Below, piece after piece: positions 11,453 through 22,420 of a stretch of DNA of 64,000 nt. The number at the start of each line of letters is the position of its first letter. The first letter of the stretch is position 1. This DNA is from Neolentinus lepideus HHB14362 ss-1 (Eukaryota > Basidiomycota > Agaricomycetes > Gloeophyllales > Gloeophyllaceae): assembly GCA_001632425.1 (NCBI GenBank), contig KV425572.1, positions 142,254-206,253 on the forward strand, read 5' to 3'. The position numbers and the translations under genes were made by a program. The notes beneath the pieces are model-generated. The model did no database searches. It was not told the origin of the DNA and saw nothing but the letters and a program-made list of their open reading frames with translations.

Positions 11453-12384
11453 TCTCGACTATGTACAGATTGGCAGTGAACGCGGTGGTTCGATGTCTGT
11501 AGAGCTGGAAGGGCGCGTGTACCGCACGAGTCAATCCGTCACAGTTTCTATAGATTGAAGAATCTTCATTTCCACCCCAGTGGAGGGCATATGGAACTTA
11601 CTATTTCGTTCCCACTGAGATTGATGCGAAGACGATACTATACACTTTGCGCGAGTCCAACAAAGAATGGGGACCCGGGGTGCAACTGGTTGCTTCTTCT
11701 GGTATTCGCGTTCCTCCACTAGAGACTCTAGTGGAGGAATGCAAATGATGGACGTCGTGGATCACCTCTGGTGATCGTCTCTGCTCAAACTTGAATGAAC
11801 CGCTAGCTCCCTTCGCCGCCTCGGACGCGCGTGCGGAGTTGTGCCAGGTACTTATCTCTTCTCTCGCCATGGTTATCGATACGCATGCCAAGCTGGATAA
11901 ATTCATGCGAAGCCACTACCCCTTGGGTTCAGAGGTTTGCACGACTGATGTCTGATCTCGTGACCGAGATATTCTTTGTGCTTGACGGATTCAACAGTGT
12001 GCTAACGGAGGAGTTATCTTTGCGAGTTCCCCAGGAGGTATCAATCATGATTCGCATCGTTCCTAGGCAGACGGTGCAAACGGTCGAACAGTCTCCGGGT
12101 GCAGGCTACGAATTTGGTGCAACGGATGCTCCCGAAGCCCCTGATGAAGACGGCCTGACTGGGAGTTCCGCTTGCTGTCGTAAAAAGTGCGGGACCCAGA
12201 CCACAATTGTAAGGAGTGTGCCGATGCAGCGACGATGATGATATTTGGAACTCGTCGCAAGTACTCGCATGGCTGCTGCAAGTCGGATTATCAACTCTCT
12301 AAGTATCACGTTGCAACCGGTAGCCTACGTGGATCCCAATGCGGAGAGGTCAAGGGGCCGACAGAAAGAAAGTTCTATACACGA

Positions 12385-12430
12385 CGTCAGAAAGTCCGAC
12401 TAAGGCCCAGGGAGGGACCCCCCCTCCCCT
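12385..12430 (+). repeat. Direct repeat copy 1 (about 45 bp)
   Basis: Contains CAGAAAGTCCGACTAAGG and a C-rich tail (GGGACCCCCCCTCCCC). The same arrangement recurs about 400 bp downstream with a few differences. Confidence 0.6.
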
Positions 12431-12783
12431 ACGTAATCTTCACACGACCCATATTGGGTAAATAAATTACCAAATCTGTCTTATTCTGTCATTTCAACAT
12501 ATCTCAAGTTGGAGCAAATAAGTATCATGGGTCTCTATTAAAGTAGCATACATCAGATAATATTATGACATGAATGAAGACTAAGTTTTCTAGCCAACCT
12601 TCATTAATGGGAAGCCACGCGTCGGCGCCAAACAAGGTCAAACAGCACAGTGGCACGTCTTCCTCGACCTGCCTGCCAGTGAAAGAAATGCTGGTAGTCC
12701 ATTATAGCTATTTTACACCATTCTTGGATCGTGAGGGCTTGGAATCACCTATCTGTTATCACTAGCAGTCCAAATATGGGGGT

Positions 12784-12830
12784 CTTCAGAAAGTCCGGAT
12801 AAGGACCTCGAAGGGACCCCCCCTCCCCCC
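12784..12830 (+). repeat. Direct repeat copy 2 (about 45 bp)
   Basis: Contains CAGAAAGTCCGGATAAGG and the same GGGACCCCCCCTCCCC tail as the copy at 12385. Might be the inner edge of a degraded LTR, or one of a pair flanking a 400-bp insertion. Confidence 0.55.
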
Positions 12831-14079
12831 TCCCCGTGTGCCGGCAACTCCCGGTGTCGGCCCCTTGGGAGAGTCTATAAGCAGCTGACATGGTCCTGTT
12901 GTATTTCGTTGTGGGTATGAGTACCCGGCCCTCGTCGTCTAGTCAGGCAACCACCCGCGAATCGGCGAATAGCAGTCTGAGTCATGATGTAACTTGAAGT
13001 CAACAAGCGTTTTGCGGAATTGCACCGTTCTTTGAATAAAGCCCTCGGAATTCAGATTGGAGGACGCGCTTCGTCACGTACGTATATCACACGTGAGTGT
13101 TACTTCACACGTGCAATTTCACTCCCCTCAGAATCTTCCTCGCCCTCGAAGGCCGGACGCCGAGCCACGATTGAATATCCACAAATCCAGCTGGTAAAAC
13201 TGAGCAGTGGGCTCCCACCTGACATCCTTATTACCCACGGTTTTGTGGCGAAGTCTTCGCTTGCTAAGGCGAGAACGCGGCGACGTTTCTGCACTTGACG
13301 GAGGAAGAGCGTGACTAGCTTTCGAGACGATTTGCTGGGTGCATTTATTGATTCTTGAGACATGAAGACGAACACATCTCGGACCTTTGGTCCGAAGTGC
13401 CTTGCTCGGGCCACATCCCAATACCAGGGACCAGAGTCAGAGGTCTTCCAGAGAGACCTAGTGGGAATTGGAGTGACTATTTTGTGAATCCGGTTCGTAG
13501 GCGTAGAGCGCTGCATCACCAAGGAAGTACCTCGGGTCGTATCCATATGGGATGATTCTGCACGTTTTATATTCTTGTCTCATATCATTGTGCTGTGCAG
13601 ACTCACCCCAGTGAATCCGTACTCTACGTCGCTCAAGCCATGCTTACCACGGGTCACCCCATAGAGCGCCTTGATCATCTCACCATTTTTCTTCAGCTGC
13701 ATCGCCGCGCACCCACACATCATCACCATAGGAAGGGAGTGCAAGCCTTGGAAATAGCTGTAGAAGAAAGGTATAAATCAGTTTTGGCGAGCTTATTGAT
13801 ATTTCCGTAGTCCCTGTAAAGATCGCCGTCCTTGTCTAGAGATGCCACGCATCGCACTGATAGAGTAATTTTATTCCTTTCCTGGCTAAAGTGTCATATG
13901 TTTCCTCTTCATCCGTGTTTGTGTTGATGCTGAAACACAAATAAAAACAGAAGAGGTTGCTTAGATCGTTCTTCCGAAAGCACAGTCTCAAATATTCCTA
14001 CACAGCTGATGTCTCAAAGGTCGTTCAAAGCGTAAGCAATAGCAATATAAATAGATGAACACGGACGTAATCATAACAA

Positions 14080-16172
14080 TCATAGCCCTCCCCCAAAGCC
14101 TCTCGAGGAGCGGTAGTACGACCCTCCGCCTCCAAACCCGCCACCCCCAAATCCACCTCCGCCAAATCCGCCGCCGCTGTGCCCGAAACCAGAGTGGCCG
14201 CCGTGCGCACTCTGGAAGATGAAGTCGGAGAAGTCCATGCCTCCCATGCCTCCCATACCTCCCATACCTCCCATTCCAGAGGAATCCATCTGCCCGTCCT
14301 CGTCCTCACCCAGATCATAGCGTTGCCGCCGTCGAGTATCTGAGAGTACAGAGTGAGCTTCGACCACCAGCTTGAATTTCTCCTCATCACCACCCTGTGA
14401 GTGCACGTTAGTACGTGTACTGAGTAGGGAATCGATGGTATTCTGACCTTATCCGGATGGTGAATGAGACTCTCTCTGCGATAAGCCTTCTTGATTTCGA
14501 TCTCGGTTGCATCTCGGGCAATACCTGTCATGCCTATCAGCCTCGCCAAGTCTTGGAAGAGTAAAGGTCCATACCCAAAATTTTGTAATAATCCTTCGTC
14601 TTACTCCTCTTCAAGGCAGTCTCTGCCTTTTTCAGCTCATCCCGTAGTGAACGCACATCTGCATCGCTGCCTTCAACCCCGGCCTGCTCCATGGACGCTT
14701 TAAAGTCGGACACGGCCTCGTCGAATTTCTCCATGTGCAGATATATCCGGGCACGGGTCCTGAGGGCTTTGAACGAAGTGGAGTTGAGGGATAGTGAGAT
14801 GTCAGTGTCGGTCAGTGCTTCTTCATACTGGTTCATCTGCAATCAGAAGTTATGAGGGACAAGTACATCTGTAGAAAGTGACGCCACACGCCTTAACCAA
14901 AGTCGTGGCTCTATTCGATAACAACGTCGCACGCATCTGACCACCTTTCCCTTCCTCTTCCTTGTCGCCAACTCGCTGTCACAGCAATAAACATCAAAAA
15001 TAGCGAATAGTGCCTTACTGGTACTGACCTCTAGAGCCTCACCGTATTTATCAACAGCCTCCTGGAGTTTTCCTGCTTTGAAAGCCTGATTACCTTCCTC
15101 TTTCAGACGCTCGACATCTTTGACGCGTCTCCGCAGCCTCATTGCAGGTTCGTGCCCGGGATCCAGCCGTAGTGCGCTCGAGACGTGTTGCAGTGCCTGA
15201 GCAAGCCTTGCAGATAAGAACAGTACCAGACCTCGTAGCGTAAGTACATCCGGAGAGTTGGGGTCAAGGCGCAGAGCATCACTATCCAATTCGTTTCAGT
15301 GTTCGCAATCAAATAAGGCGACAAGCGATGACACTCACTTGGCAGCAGTGTTTGCAGCGTCCCAGTTCGCCCGTGTCAATTCTAACTCAACACGCCAAAG
15401 CCTCCATTCCGTCGGCATCTCCCCTCCCTCTCCCTCTATACTCTGGAAGCACTTGTCCAGCGCTAAGCGAGCCATGCCCCATTCCTTCCGTGCTCTCGCG
15501 CCATCAAAGTTCCGCATATGCGCCTCGAGCTCTAAGACCTTCTCCTGGAGCTGCAGGGCAGCCGTGTTTCCTGGTTCGGCCCCGAGAGCAGCGCGGAGGG
15601 TCGAAAGAGCTGGGGTGGGCGACCCGATGGCAAGTTGGCATCGCGCAAGTCGGACGAGGGTTTTGGCAGACGGAGTTGCGGATTGAAGGATAGCAGCTTG
15701 CTGACAGTCTGCCAAGGCAGGTCGGAACCGCTTTAGTGCCATGTAGGCGGCAGCACGGTTTGTAAGGTAAGCGGGCTCAGTCGGCATTAAATCTAGAGCA
15801 TTGTAAGCAGGCAGTCAGGAATAAGTAGGAAGAGTCGTACCAATAGCCTTAGTGTATAGCCCGACCGCCTCCGCCCACCGTTTTGCTTTGAAGGCGACAT
15901 TTCCCTGCTCCTTAGTTTTCTCTGCCTCCGCGGCAGTGTCTATGGGTTCCGGAGGTTCTGCAACGTAAGGCGGCGGGGGTGAGGACTCCTTTGAGCTGCC
16001 GCTCGCTTCTGCCTCGACGGAGTCTACGTCGGCTTGCTCGACTTCATCCTGCTTTCTAACGCAGAATAAGCCTCCGTTTGAACTAGACGTTAGGGTTAAC
16101 ATACTCAACGGCAGCTTTACGGGCCTGTGCCTGCTGTTTCTTTTTCTGCTGTTGCGCTTTCTTGTTTCCCAT
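14080..16172 (-). CDS. TPR and J-domain co-chaperone, DNAJC7/TPR2-like
   Basis: An Hsp70/Hsp90 co-chaperone: TPR units bind chaperone C-termini and the J domain stimulates Hsp70 ATPase. Eight exons with consistent phases: 16105-16172, 15841-16055, 15339-15792, 15029-15281, 14892-14975, 14575-14836, 14448-14524, 14080-14394, giving 575 residues. After a lysine/glutamine-rich N-terminus (MGNKKAQQQKKKQQ), TPR helices start at KTKEQGNVAFKAKRWAEAV and recur (LKEEGNQAFKAGKLQEAV; MNQYEEALTDTDISL). The J domain is at about residues 440-505: YYKILGIARDATEIEIKKAY, then the essential HPD in IHHPDK and RQRYDLG. The tail is Gly/Met-rich (GGMGGMGGMGGM) and Gly/Phe/Ser-rich. The intron 14837-14891 appears to have a GC donor (GTTAAG|GCGTGT); no GT choice keeps the frame. 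The fold order matches DNAJC7, here with a longer glycine-rich tail. Confidence 0.9.
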
Positions 16173-16554
16173 TCTTCAGACCTTCCAGCGAGCGATTATC
16201 GAGACACAGTTGAGCAAACCTGTGGCGTGCCGCTCAGCACAAGGACAGGGACCCGGACAAATATTCGCACGAAGATGGTTACTTCCTGTTAGGCAATCTA
16301 CATGCTTTTTCAGGAGTTATGTTTTCCGAAGTGTCCGATATTATATCATCCATTCGACATTCAGTATATAGCTACAGAAACCCACTTACAACCAACAAGG
16401 CATCTAAGAATCGTACACGAAGTCAAGAAATACAAACCAATATCATAGTACAATATGCACCTGTCCGTCTGGATCCCAATGCTAGTGATAGTTTAGTTGT
16501 TAGATGATGACGAAGACCAGGAGGAGGCAATAGCGGAACACTCGACACAAGGTA
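16173..16554. other. Intergenic between DNAJC7-like and Cdc4-like genes
   Basis: Promoter side of the co-chaperone gene and 3' flank of the F-box gene, both on the minus strand. No coding signal. Confidence 0.4.
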
Positions 16555-18760
16555 TCAGGTCTCGTCTCCCTCCCGGGGCCGGAAGCTCCAGAACTCCATG
16601 ACCGTCTTCCCAGCCCGCTTACACATAATCGCACAGACGTCCTTGCGGAATGCCACCTTCCAAACACTCTCACAAGGCTCGCTCAGCTCGCGGATGGGCT
16701 TGCCCGTTTTCATCTCAAAGAGCCTGACCCGTCCGTCGTTACCGCCGGTGACAAGAAGGTTGTCATTGAACTGCAGCGCGGTGACGGAGGAGTCGTGTGC
16801 GTTTATGCGGTGCTGAATCGCAAAGTTCAGGTTGCTGTTGCTATTGCTGCTGGCCGAGGAGTTTGGCAAAGAAGGGGTGATGGAGAAGGTGATTACACGA
16901 CCGTCGGAGCCGCCTGTGGCAAGGATGTTACGGGAAAGCTGGAGTTGACACACGAGCGCTGTGTGGCCCTGGAGGAGTGCGATGCATTCGCTGTAGAAAG
17001 TCGAGTGAGCATGACATGGAAGATATTATGGAAAGTCATACTGACCCCGTAGACGCATCCCATACGCGGACTGACGTGTCCAAGCCGCCCGAAGCGATTC
17101 TGACCCCATCGAAGGCTACAGAGTATATTTGATGATAGTGACCCCGGAGTACGTAGAGACATTCGCCGGTATCAACATTCCATAACTATACAACGTTAAA
17201 CAAAAATCAGCAACATACGCTGAGCAAAGTTGAGATTGTACGAACCCTGCAAGTGCAGTCATAGCTGCCGCTGACCACCTTATTCCCATGCACGTCCAAG
17301 CAACGTACGCTCTGCTGGTGACCTTGCAGAACTCTGAGCATCCTGCCGCGCTGAACATCCCAGACGCGCAGAGTACAGTCCCGGGATCCCGAGACGGCGA
17401 TCGGGCGGTGATGCAATACCTTGATGCAGCGGATGGTCGAGGTGTGGCCGTGTAGAACATATATACAGTATCTGAAGATAGTTTCAAATTACCGAAACAG
17501 TCAACTCAGGATAAGCTACTCACCCAGACTTGACGTCCCAGACCCTTACGACCTTGTCGCATCCTCCACTGACAACCAAAGCGTTCACCTGACCCCAACC
17601 CTCCGACGCCGAGCACACATCACTGTGCTTTGGCTCCTCATCTTCCTCATCATCCGCAGTCCTCGGCCTGTTCACGTTATCCAGCCCCACCGCGCTTCTC
17701 AAGCTCGGGGGAACGAACTGGTCCAGCCCAGGCCTCCCACCCGTCGGATTGGCCATGCCCCCCACCGCGCACCGCAACTGCTCCGCCGTATCCCTCCTGC
17801 TCTCCTCCTCCCCGTCCCACAGCCCCTCCCGCTCCGCCGACCCGCCCCAGCGCCCGCCGCGGCTCACGAGGTTGACCGCCCACACGCCCGACTCGTGCCC
17901 GATCAGTGTACGAGCGAGGACGCCCGTCTTGGCACTAAATACGTAGATGCGGCAGTTGGCTAGTCCGACGACGACCCATTCGAGGTCCATGGCGACCGAA
18001 GTGACGACACCGCTGTCGGGGCTGACGATGGGGATCCTGTGGGCGCGCAGGAGATGGCCGCCTCTTCGCCACGCCTTCACTGTGGATGGTCAATGAATAT
18101 CGAAACCAACGAGAGTAAGCTTCCCTCACTGGTTGTGTACGCAACCTTGAAATGCTTCCGATACGCATACTGAGGGAGAGACAGGTTGAGTCGGGGCATG
18201 GTCGAGGAGCTCGCTTGCAGCGCCAAGTCCTCATCCCCATTGCCCCGTCGCGTCGCCCGCAACCTCCTTCTATCCTTCGCATCTAGCTCGGGCTGGAAAT
18301 CGTGCACATCGCACACTCTCTTCCATATCCACTCGTCCGCGAGTAGCCTGTTCCAGTACTTGCTGACCTGGCTCGCGCGCGCTAGCGTTTTCGCGTCCGT
18401 GATATAGCTCAGAATGTGCAACGCAATCTCAATGGGCAGGTCGCGCAGGAAATCTCTCTTGAGGAGAGGTGCGATAGTCGTGGATATGAACAGCAACTCA
18501 GAAGCATTGCATTCACTGAGGATAGCCTGGATATATTGGAATCTATCCGAAGATCCGAGCGAGACAAACTCTTGTAGAGAGTTAAATGGGTATTTCGAGC
18601 ATGCCGGCGTCGCGGAAACGAAGGAAGTGAGCGAGGGCCGGGGAGATGGTGCAGGAGTGGGGGGAGACGCTATAGGCATGTAGAGCGTAGATTCTGCCGC
18701 CATGGTTGTATTCCAGGACGAGCTGCTAGCGTCTTCGGTTCCATCTGGAGCAGCGTACAT
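16555..18760 (-). CDS. F-box and WD40-repeat protein, Cdc4/Fbw7-like SCF substrate receptor
   Basis: Substrate-recognition subunit of an SCF ubiquitin ligase: the F-box binds Skp1 and the WD40 propeller binds phosphorylated targets. Five exons (18130-18760, 17524-18079, 17246-17471, 17046-17185, 16555-16990) give 662 residues in one frame. The F-box lies at about residues 95-140 (RDFLRDLPIEIALHILSYI, then LARASQVSKYWNRLLADEWI). A linker (YTTMKAWRRGGHLL) leads to WD repeats with typical ends: VVSGGCDKVVRVWDV, AVSGSRDCTLRVWDV, VVSGSYDCTCRLW, IASGGLDTSVRVWD, ILATGGSDGRVITF, LLVTGGNDGRVRLF. The blade phrase GHESGVWAV resembles Cdc4/Pop1 proteins, so that branch is preferred over Met30, but the substrates cannot be told. 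An acidic, low-complexity insertion of about 75 residues lies inside one blade. An in-frame extension upstream of the chosen ATG reaches a stop near 18845. Confidence 0.88.
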
Positions 18761-18983
18761 GTCGTCTAGGGCGGCGACGACGCTGTAGTCGCGATCGTCG
18801 CTGTCGAGTGCAACGATGAAGAAGACCGGACGCGGAGATACTCAGGTTCTCGGGGGCTGTGCTGGAACCCCGGATCCACCTCCCCGTTAATTATTGCACA
18901 TGGGTTTTGAAATTCAGTGGCAGTAATGCCGTACGATAGAAATACAGCACTGATGTACAACATTGAATCTTCTTACACTCCGA

Positions 18984-20483
18984 CTACGATGCAATCAGAA
19001 CCTGCCGAAGAAACATCGAGATATCAGCGACTATGAGGACAAAGGAACCTCAGACTTACCGCTGAAGGCGTCAATCCAAGATCCTTCAGTGTCCGCGAAA
19101 AATCAGCCTGGCTGAATTGTTTCCTGCAAAAATAATGTCAGAACATACTCGTGGGCAACAATTCGTCTTGCACCTAGGAAAAGTTAGCGAGAAGGTCACT
19201 GTATCGGCATCGACAGCCAACGTCTGTCCAGCCAAGTATTCCGCAACATTACGCAAGGCTGAGACAGCGGTCAGCTGCGCCGACCAAAATCACGAGAGGC
19301 AGAAACGTACTGGCATCGCTGGGCAAGGATGTGGTGTACGGCGTCCCGCCACTCGCCAGCCGGATTTGCAGCCTCGTCTCCTTGAATTCCCGTTTCTCAC
19401 CCGGCGCTGCAGCAGGTTTGCTCACCGAAGCTGCAGCTTCAGCGGGCGGTGCCTTACCCTCCCGTAAGGCCTTCTCGCGAGCAGCTTTTGCCGCCCGCTC
19501 GCGTTTGTCCGCCTCGATCTGAGCTTTGACCGCTGCGCGCGCTTTGGCTTCTTCCTGTTTTTCTATAGAGGGACCGGTGAGGATCTGACTCGAAAGTATT
19601 TATTCTATCGTATACCTCTGCGTTTCGCTTCGGCCTCTTTGATCGCCTGTTTCGCTGCAAGGTCTTCCTTGATCTGACCCATATCCTATCACGATACCAT
19701 TAATTTGTATGCACGTTGTGTGGGTAAATAGAACTTACCTTGCCGGCTTTTCTACGGATAGCAAGGTTGGCAGCCTCCTCCTTCGCATTCTCCGCCGCCT
19801 TCCGCGCTCTTTTCTCTGCCATCCTCTTCCGCAAGTCCTCCAGCTTCTGTTTCTTCTCCTCTTCAGTTAAAGGCTTAATCTACGGGCGGCACCAGCCATA
19901 TATGAGAAGACGGATGAGACGAGACGAACATTCTGTCACGCACCTCCTCCGTAGACTCCTCGAACTGGTCGTGTCCGCTCTTCTCAGCATGATAATTGGC
20001 AAAGTCAACATTCTTGAATAACTTGTCACACTGCAAACATCTGATGCTCTAACGCCACTGATCAGACTGTCTCTCGCCGAAAACGATATATATACAGACG
20101 CGTACCTTGGCCTCCACAGGAGCAGCAGCTTCACCAGACCCAGATCCTGATCCTGATCCCGACGCTGGGGCAACATTCGCTTTCCCATAAGCAGCCTTTA
20201 GAGCCTCCAGATCCTCGTCGTCTCCGTCCACGTCCATCGGATTTCCTGCTGATCCCGCAGGTGCCGTGTTTGCGCTTGCACTGGGATCAGGAATGGGATC
20301 GCTCTCGTGCTCTATAATGTGATCCATCGCAGGCTGCAGACCACGACCATTAGTCGCTTTCAGCGCCCCTGCAGCGAAACTTGGTTCAGTTCAAGGATGC
20401 CAGTGAGTTTGAGTATTACACTCACACTCGACACGAGCGGGGTCGAAACCCATAGAAAGAAGAACATCTTTGTCACCGGACAT
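18984..20483 (-). CDS. UBA-UBX domain protein, UBXN1/SAKS1-like
   Basis: Likely p97/Cdc48 adaptor that links ubiquitinated proteins (UBA) to the AAA ATPase (UBX). Nine exons: 20426-20483, 20106-20368, 19944-20048, 19739-19879, 19616-19685, 19311-19562, 19174-19258, 19060-19123, 18984-19001; all phases agree and give 345 residues. The UBA domain is residues 1-40 (VLLSMGFDPARVEWALKAT). A C2H2-like unit follows (CLQCDKLFKNVDFANYHAEK, then SGHDQFEESTEE), as in UBXN1 orthologues. A long charged coiled coil (KQKLEDLRKRMAEKRARKAA) precedes the UBX fold (TRLQIRLASGGTPYTTSLPS; TFPRKQFSQADFSRTLKDL; AVLIAS). The last exon encodes only five residues and a stop. Same strand as the Cdc4-like gene, about 220 bp upstream of it; both serve ubiquitin pathways, though the adjacency may be chance. 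Confidence 0.92.
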
Positions 20484-20878
20484 CGTGATACAAGAATGAC
20501 ACTAGTACTGTAGAGGATTTTGAAAGATCTCTGTATGCTTGAGTTCGAGTGGCAATAAAGCGGTGGGTGAAGCTGGGTATACACGTAATCCCACTATATT
20601 GGGAAAGATACCTGTCAAATATAGTAATTTGTCCGGATCTGAGCTTTGCGGACACCAGACATGGTGAAAGTTACGTTTGTGAACCTCAAACAAACCAGAC
20701 TTATAGACTTCGTATTTCAGTAACAACGTAGCTCTTATAATATCTAAAATCAAGCTATCTCCTACAAGGCATCATCATACATCTACTCCTGGGAAAGAAG
20801 AGCGATACATTAATTGTCGGCGTGAAACGATATCACAGCCTCTATATACATTGCCTACCTTGTACTTGTAATATAGGT

Positions 20879-21155
20879 GAACATCGCGCATGGGATGTTC
20901 AAAAGCTGCGTTGTCAAAGTCAGAAAACAAATCGCTACCGAAACGAGACGACTCCAACTCTCACCATACCGGCCAGATTTCTCTCATAGCAAGCGCGGCA
21001 ACGGGTTCTTATACTTTTCAGCAGAAGTCGATAGGCGTAGCATATGTGATATGATGTAACTTATGGTACACCGATCGTCTCTGATATCAGTACAAGCCGT
21101 GGCGCCAAGGAGGCCGCCTATGCGCCCTAGGCCGTCGACAACAACAGCGCCGGAG
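20879..21155 (+). repeat. Tandem repeat unit, copy A
   Basis: Begins GAACATCGCGCATGGG and includes GTCAGAAAACAAATCGCT, CTTATACTTTTCAG and AGCGCCGGAG. The unit recurs directly downstream with scattered substitutions and an extra 14 or so bases here. The TATA-like CTTATACTTTTCAG suggests an LTR origin, but no element boundaries are clear. Confidence 0.7.
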
Positions 21156-21177
21156 TGGAGCAATGTTCAACTTCCTT

Positions 21178-21440
21178 GAACATTGCGCATGGGCCATTCG
21201 GTGATATCCGTTGTCAAGGTCAGAAAACAAATCGCTGCCACAACGAGACGGCTCCGCCTCACCATGCCAGATCGATTAATCTCGCAGCACACGTCGCGAC
21301 GGGTCTTTATACTTTTCAGTAGGAGTCGATAGGTGCGACGTATGTGAGTATGCGATCTGATGTCACCTACGTAACACCTATCGACTCTGATGTCAGTGCA
21401 AGCTGTGACCGCCAACGCGTCGACAACAGTAGCGCCGGAG
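21178..21440 (+). repeat. Tandem repeat unit, copy B
   Basis: Begins GAACATTGCGCATGGG and repeats the landmarks of copy A in the same order. It also has a 13-bp inverted pair: GAGTCGATAGGTG at 21323-21335 and its exact complement at 21375-21387, so the transcript could form a hairpin. Confidence 0.7.
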
Positions 21441-22025
21441 AGAAAGCACCGTACTCGTTATCATGTGATCACTCACTCCTTAGACGTCTTGAAGTACTCG
21501 CGGATGAAGGACACACGTCCTTACACGATCACTTAGACGACGACACACGGTCGTGTCGGTGGTGCTGCCTCTCTTGATTACAGAAAAGCATGGTCACCGT
21601 TCACGTCGAGCGTCCGAGATGGTGCCTCAGAGCTTCAAGAGGCGATTCGAAGGAAATTCGAGACGTCCAAGTATCCAGCCGATCACCTCTTGAAGCTGAG
21701 GAGGTGGCGCTCGGGGGGTTGGAGCACATCTTCTTAGTGAACTCCCAGCTCAGGATCTAGATCGTGCCATTAAACTTGGTCCTGTCGTCAACCTCGATGA
21801 TAGCGTATGCTGCTCGTCTGGGGGAGAATGGGAGGAGAATAGACCACGTGTGCGAGGACGCGGCTGACGGTGCTTTCCATGTCCTTGAAGAGGGCGTCGA
21901 GTACCTTCTCCACTGAGTCTACCTCTTGATGCTCCGCATCGCCTTACCCCTCGACGCTGCTTCCCGACCACAACCACCCCGTGCTGTCCGATTTTGTCCA
22001 TCCAGCACATAACATCCAACGGGAT

Positions 22026-22420
22026 GTCAGACGTTGGAACTGTTCCTGTGTTCGACGGGAAGAGTATAGAGGGTTGGCGTCACCACCTAGAGCCACTATT
22101 ACTCGCAGTAAAAGGCGCATGACGTGGTTTTGCAGTCGGGTTGGAGGAGAGAACCGACCGGATGACTCTCGGATTTCGACCGTAGAAATTAGGGAGTCAT
22201 GGGGTCAAAGTCGGTGATACTGAGGTCTTTGAAAACGGCGGACTTGGCTGCGGTCCAAAGCGTGATGTTGTCAACGATATCGAGGCTGCTGCGTCTCGGC
22301 CAAATAAACATGGACATGGAGAACGACCTGGAACTCCCGGACCGTGGGTGATGACTCCGAGTTGCTTGTACCGAGACAATTTGCACTGGCAGGTATTGGT
22401 GGAAGATTTTGCGTTATCGA
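22026..22420 (+). pseudogene. Possible Copia-type gag remnant
   Basis: The ATG at 22026 opens a short frame reading MSDVGTVPVFDGKSIEGWRH, then LEPLLLAVKGA and a stop. The pattern (F-D-G, a short gap, then a tryptophan) resembles the start of Copia gag polyproteins. In another frame near 22210 it reads SVILRSLKTADLAAVQ. No protease, integrase or reverse transcriptase motif is intact nearby. Weak call. Confidence 0.25.

Larger units (their letters stand above)
11453..14079. other. Gene-poor stretch with short repeats
   Basis: No gene is supported. Open frames at 11831-12238 (+) and 13100-13546 (-) lack domains and splice support. A 45-bp direct repeat occurs twice (about 12385 and 12784). After the second copy come a TATA-like TCTATAAGCAG and GC-rich sequence reminiscent of an LTR promoter, but no retrotransposon coding sequence was found. 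Confidence 0.4.

Noticed and set aside
11831..12238. 136-codon open frame on the plus strand
   Set aside because: No family recognised and no intron links it to neighbours. It might be a remnant, but nothing supports a gene.
13100..13546. 149-residue open frame on the minus strand
   Set aside because: No domain, unusual composition and no splice partners; it lies in a repeat-bearing gap.
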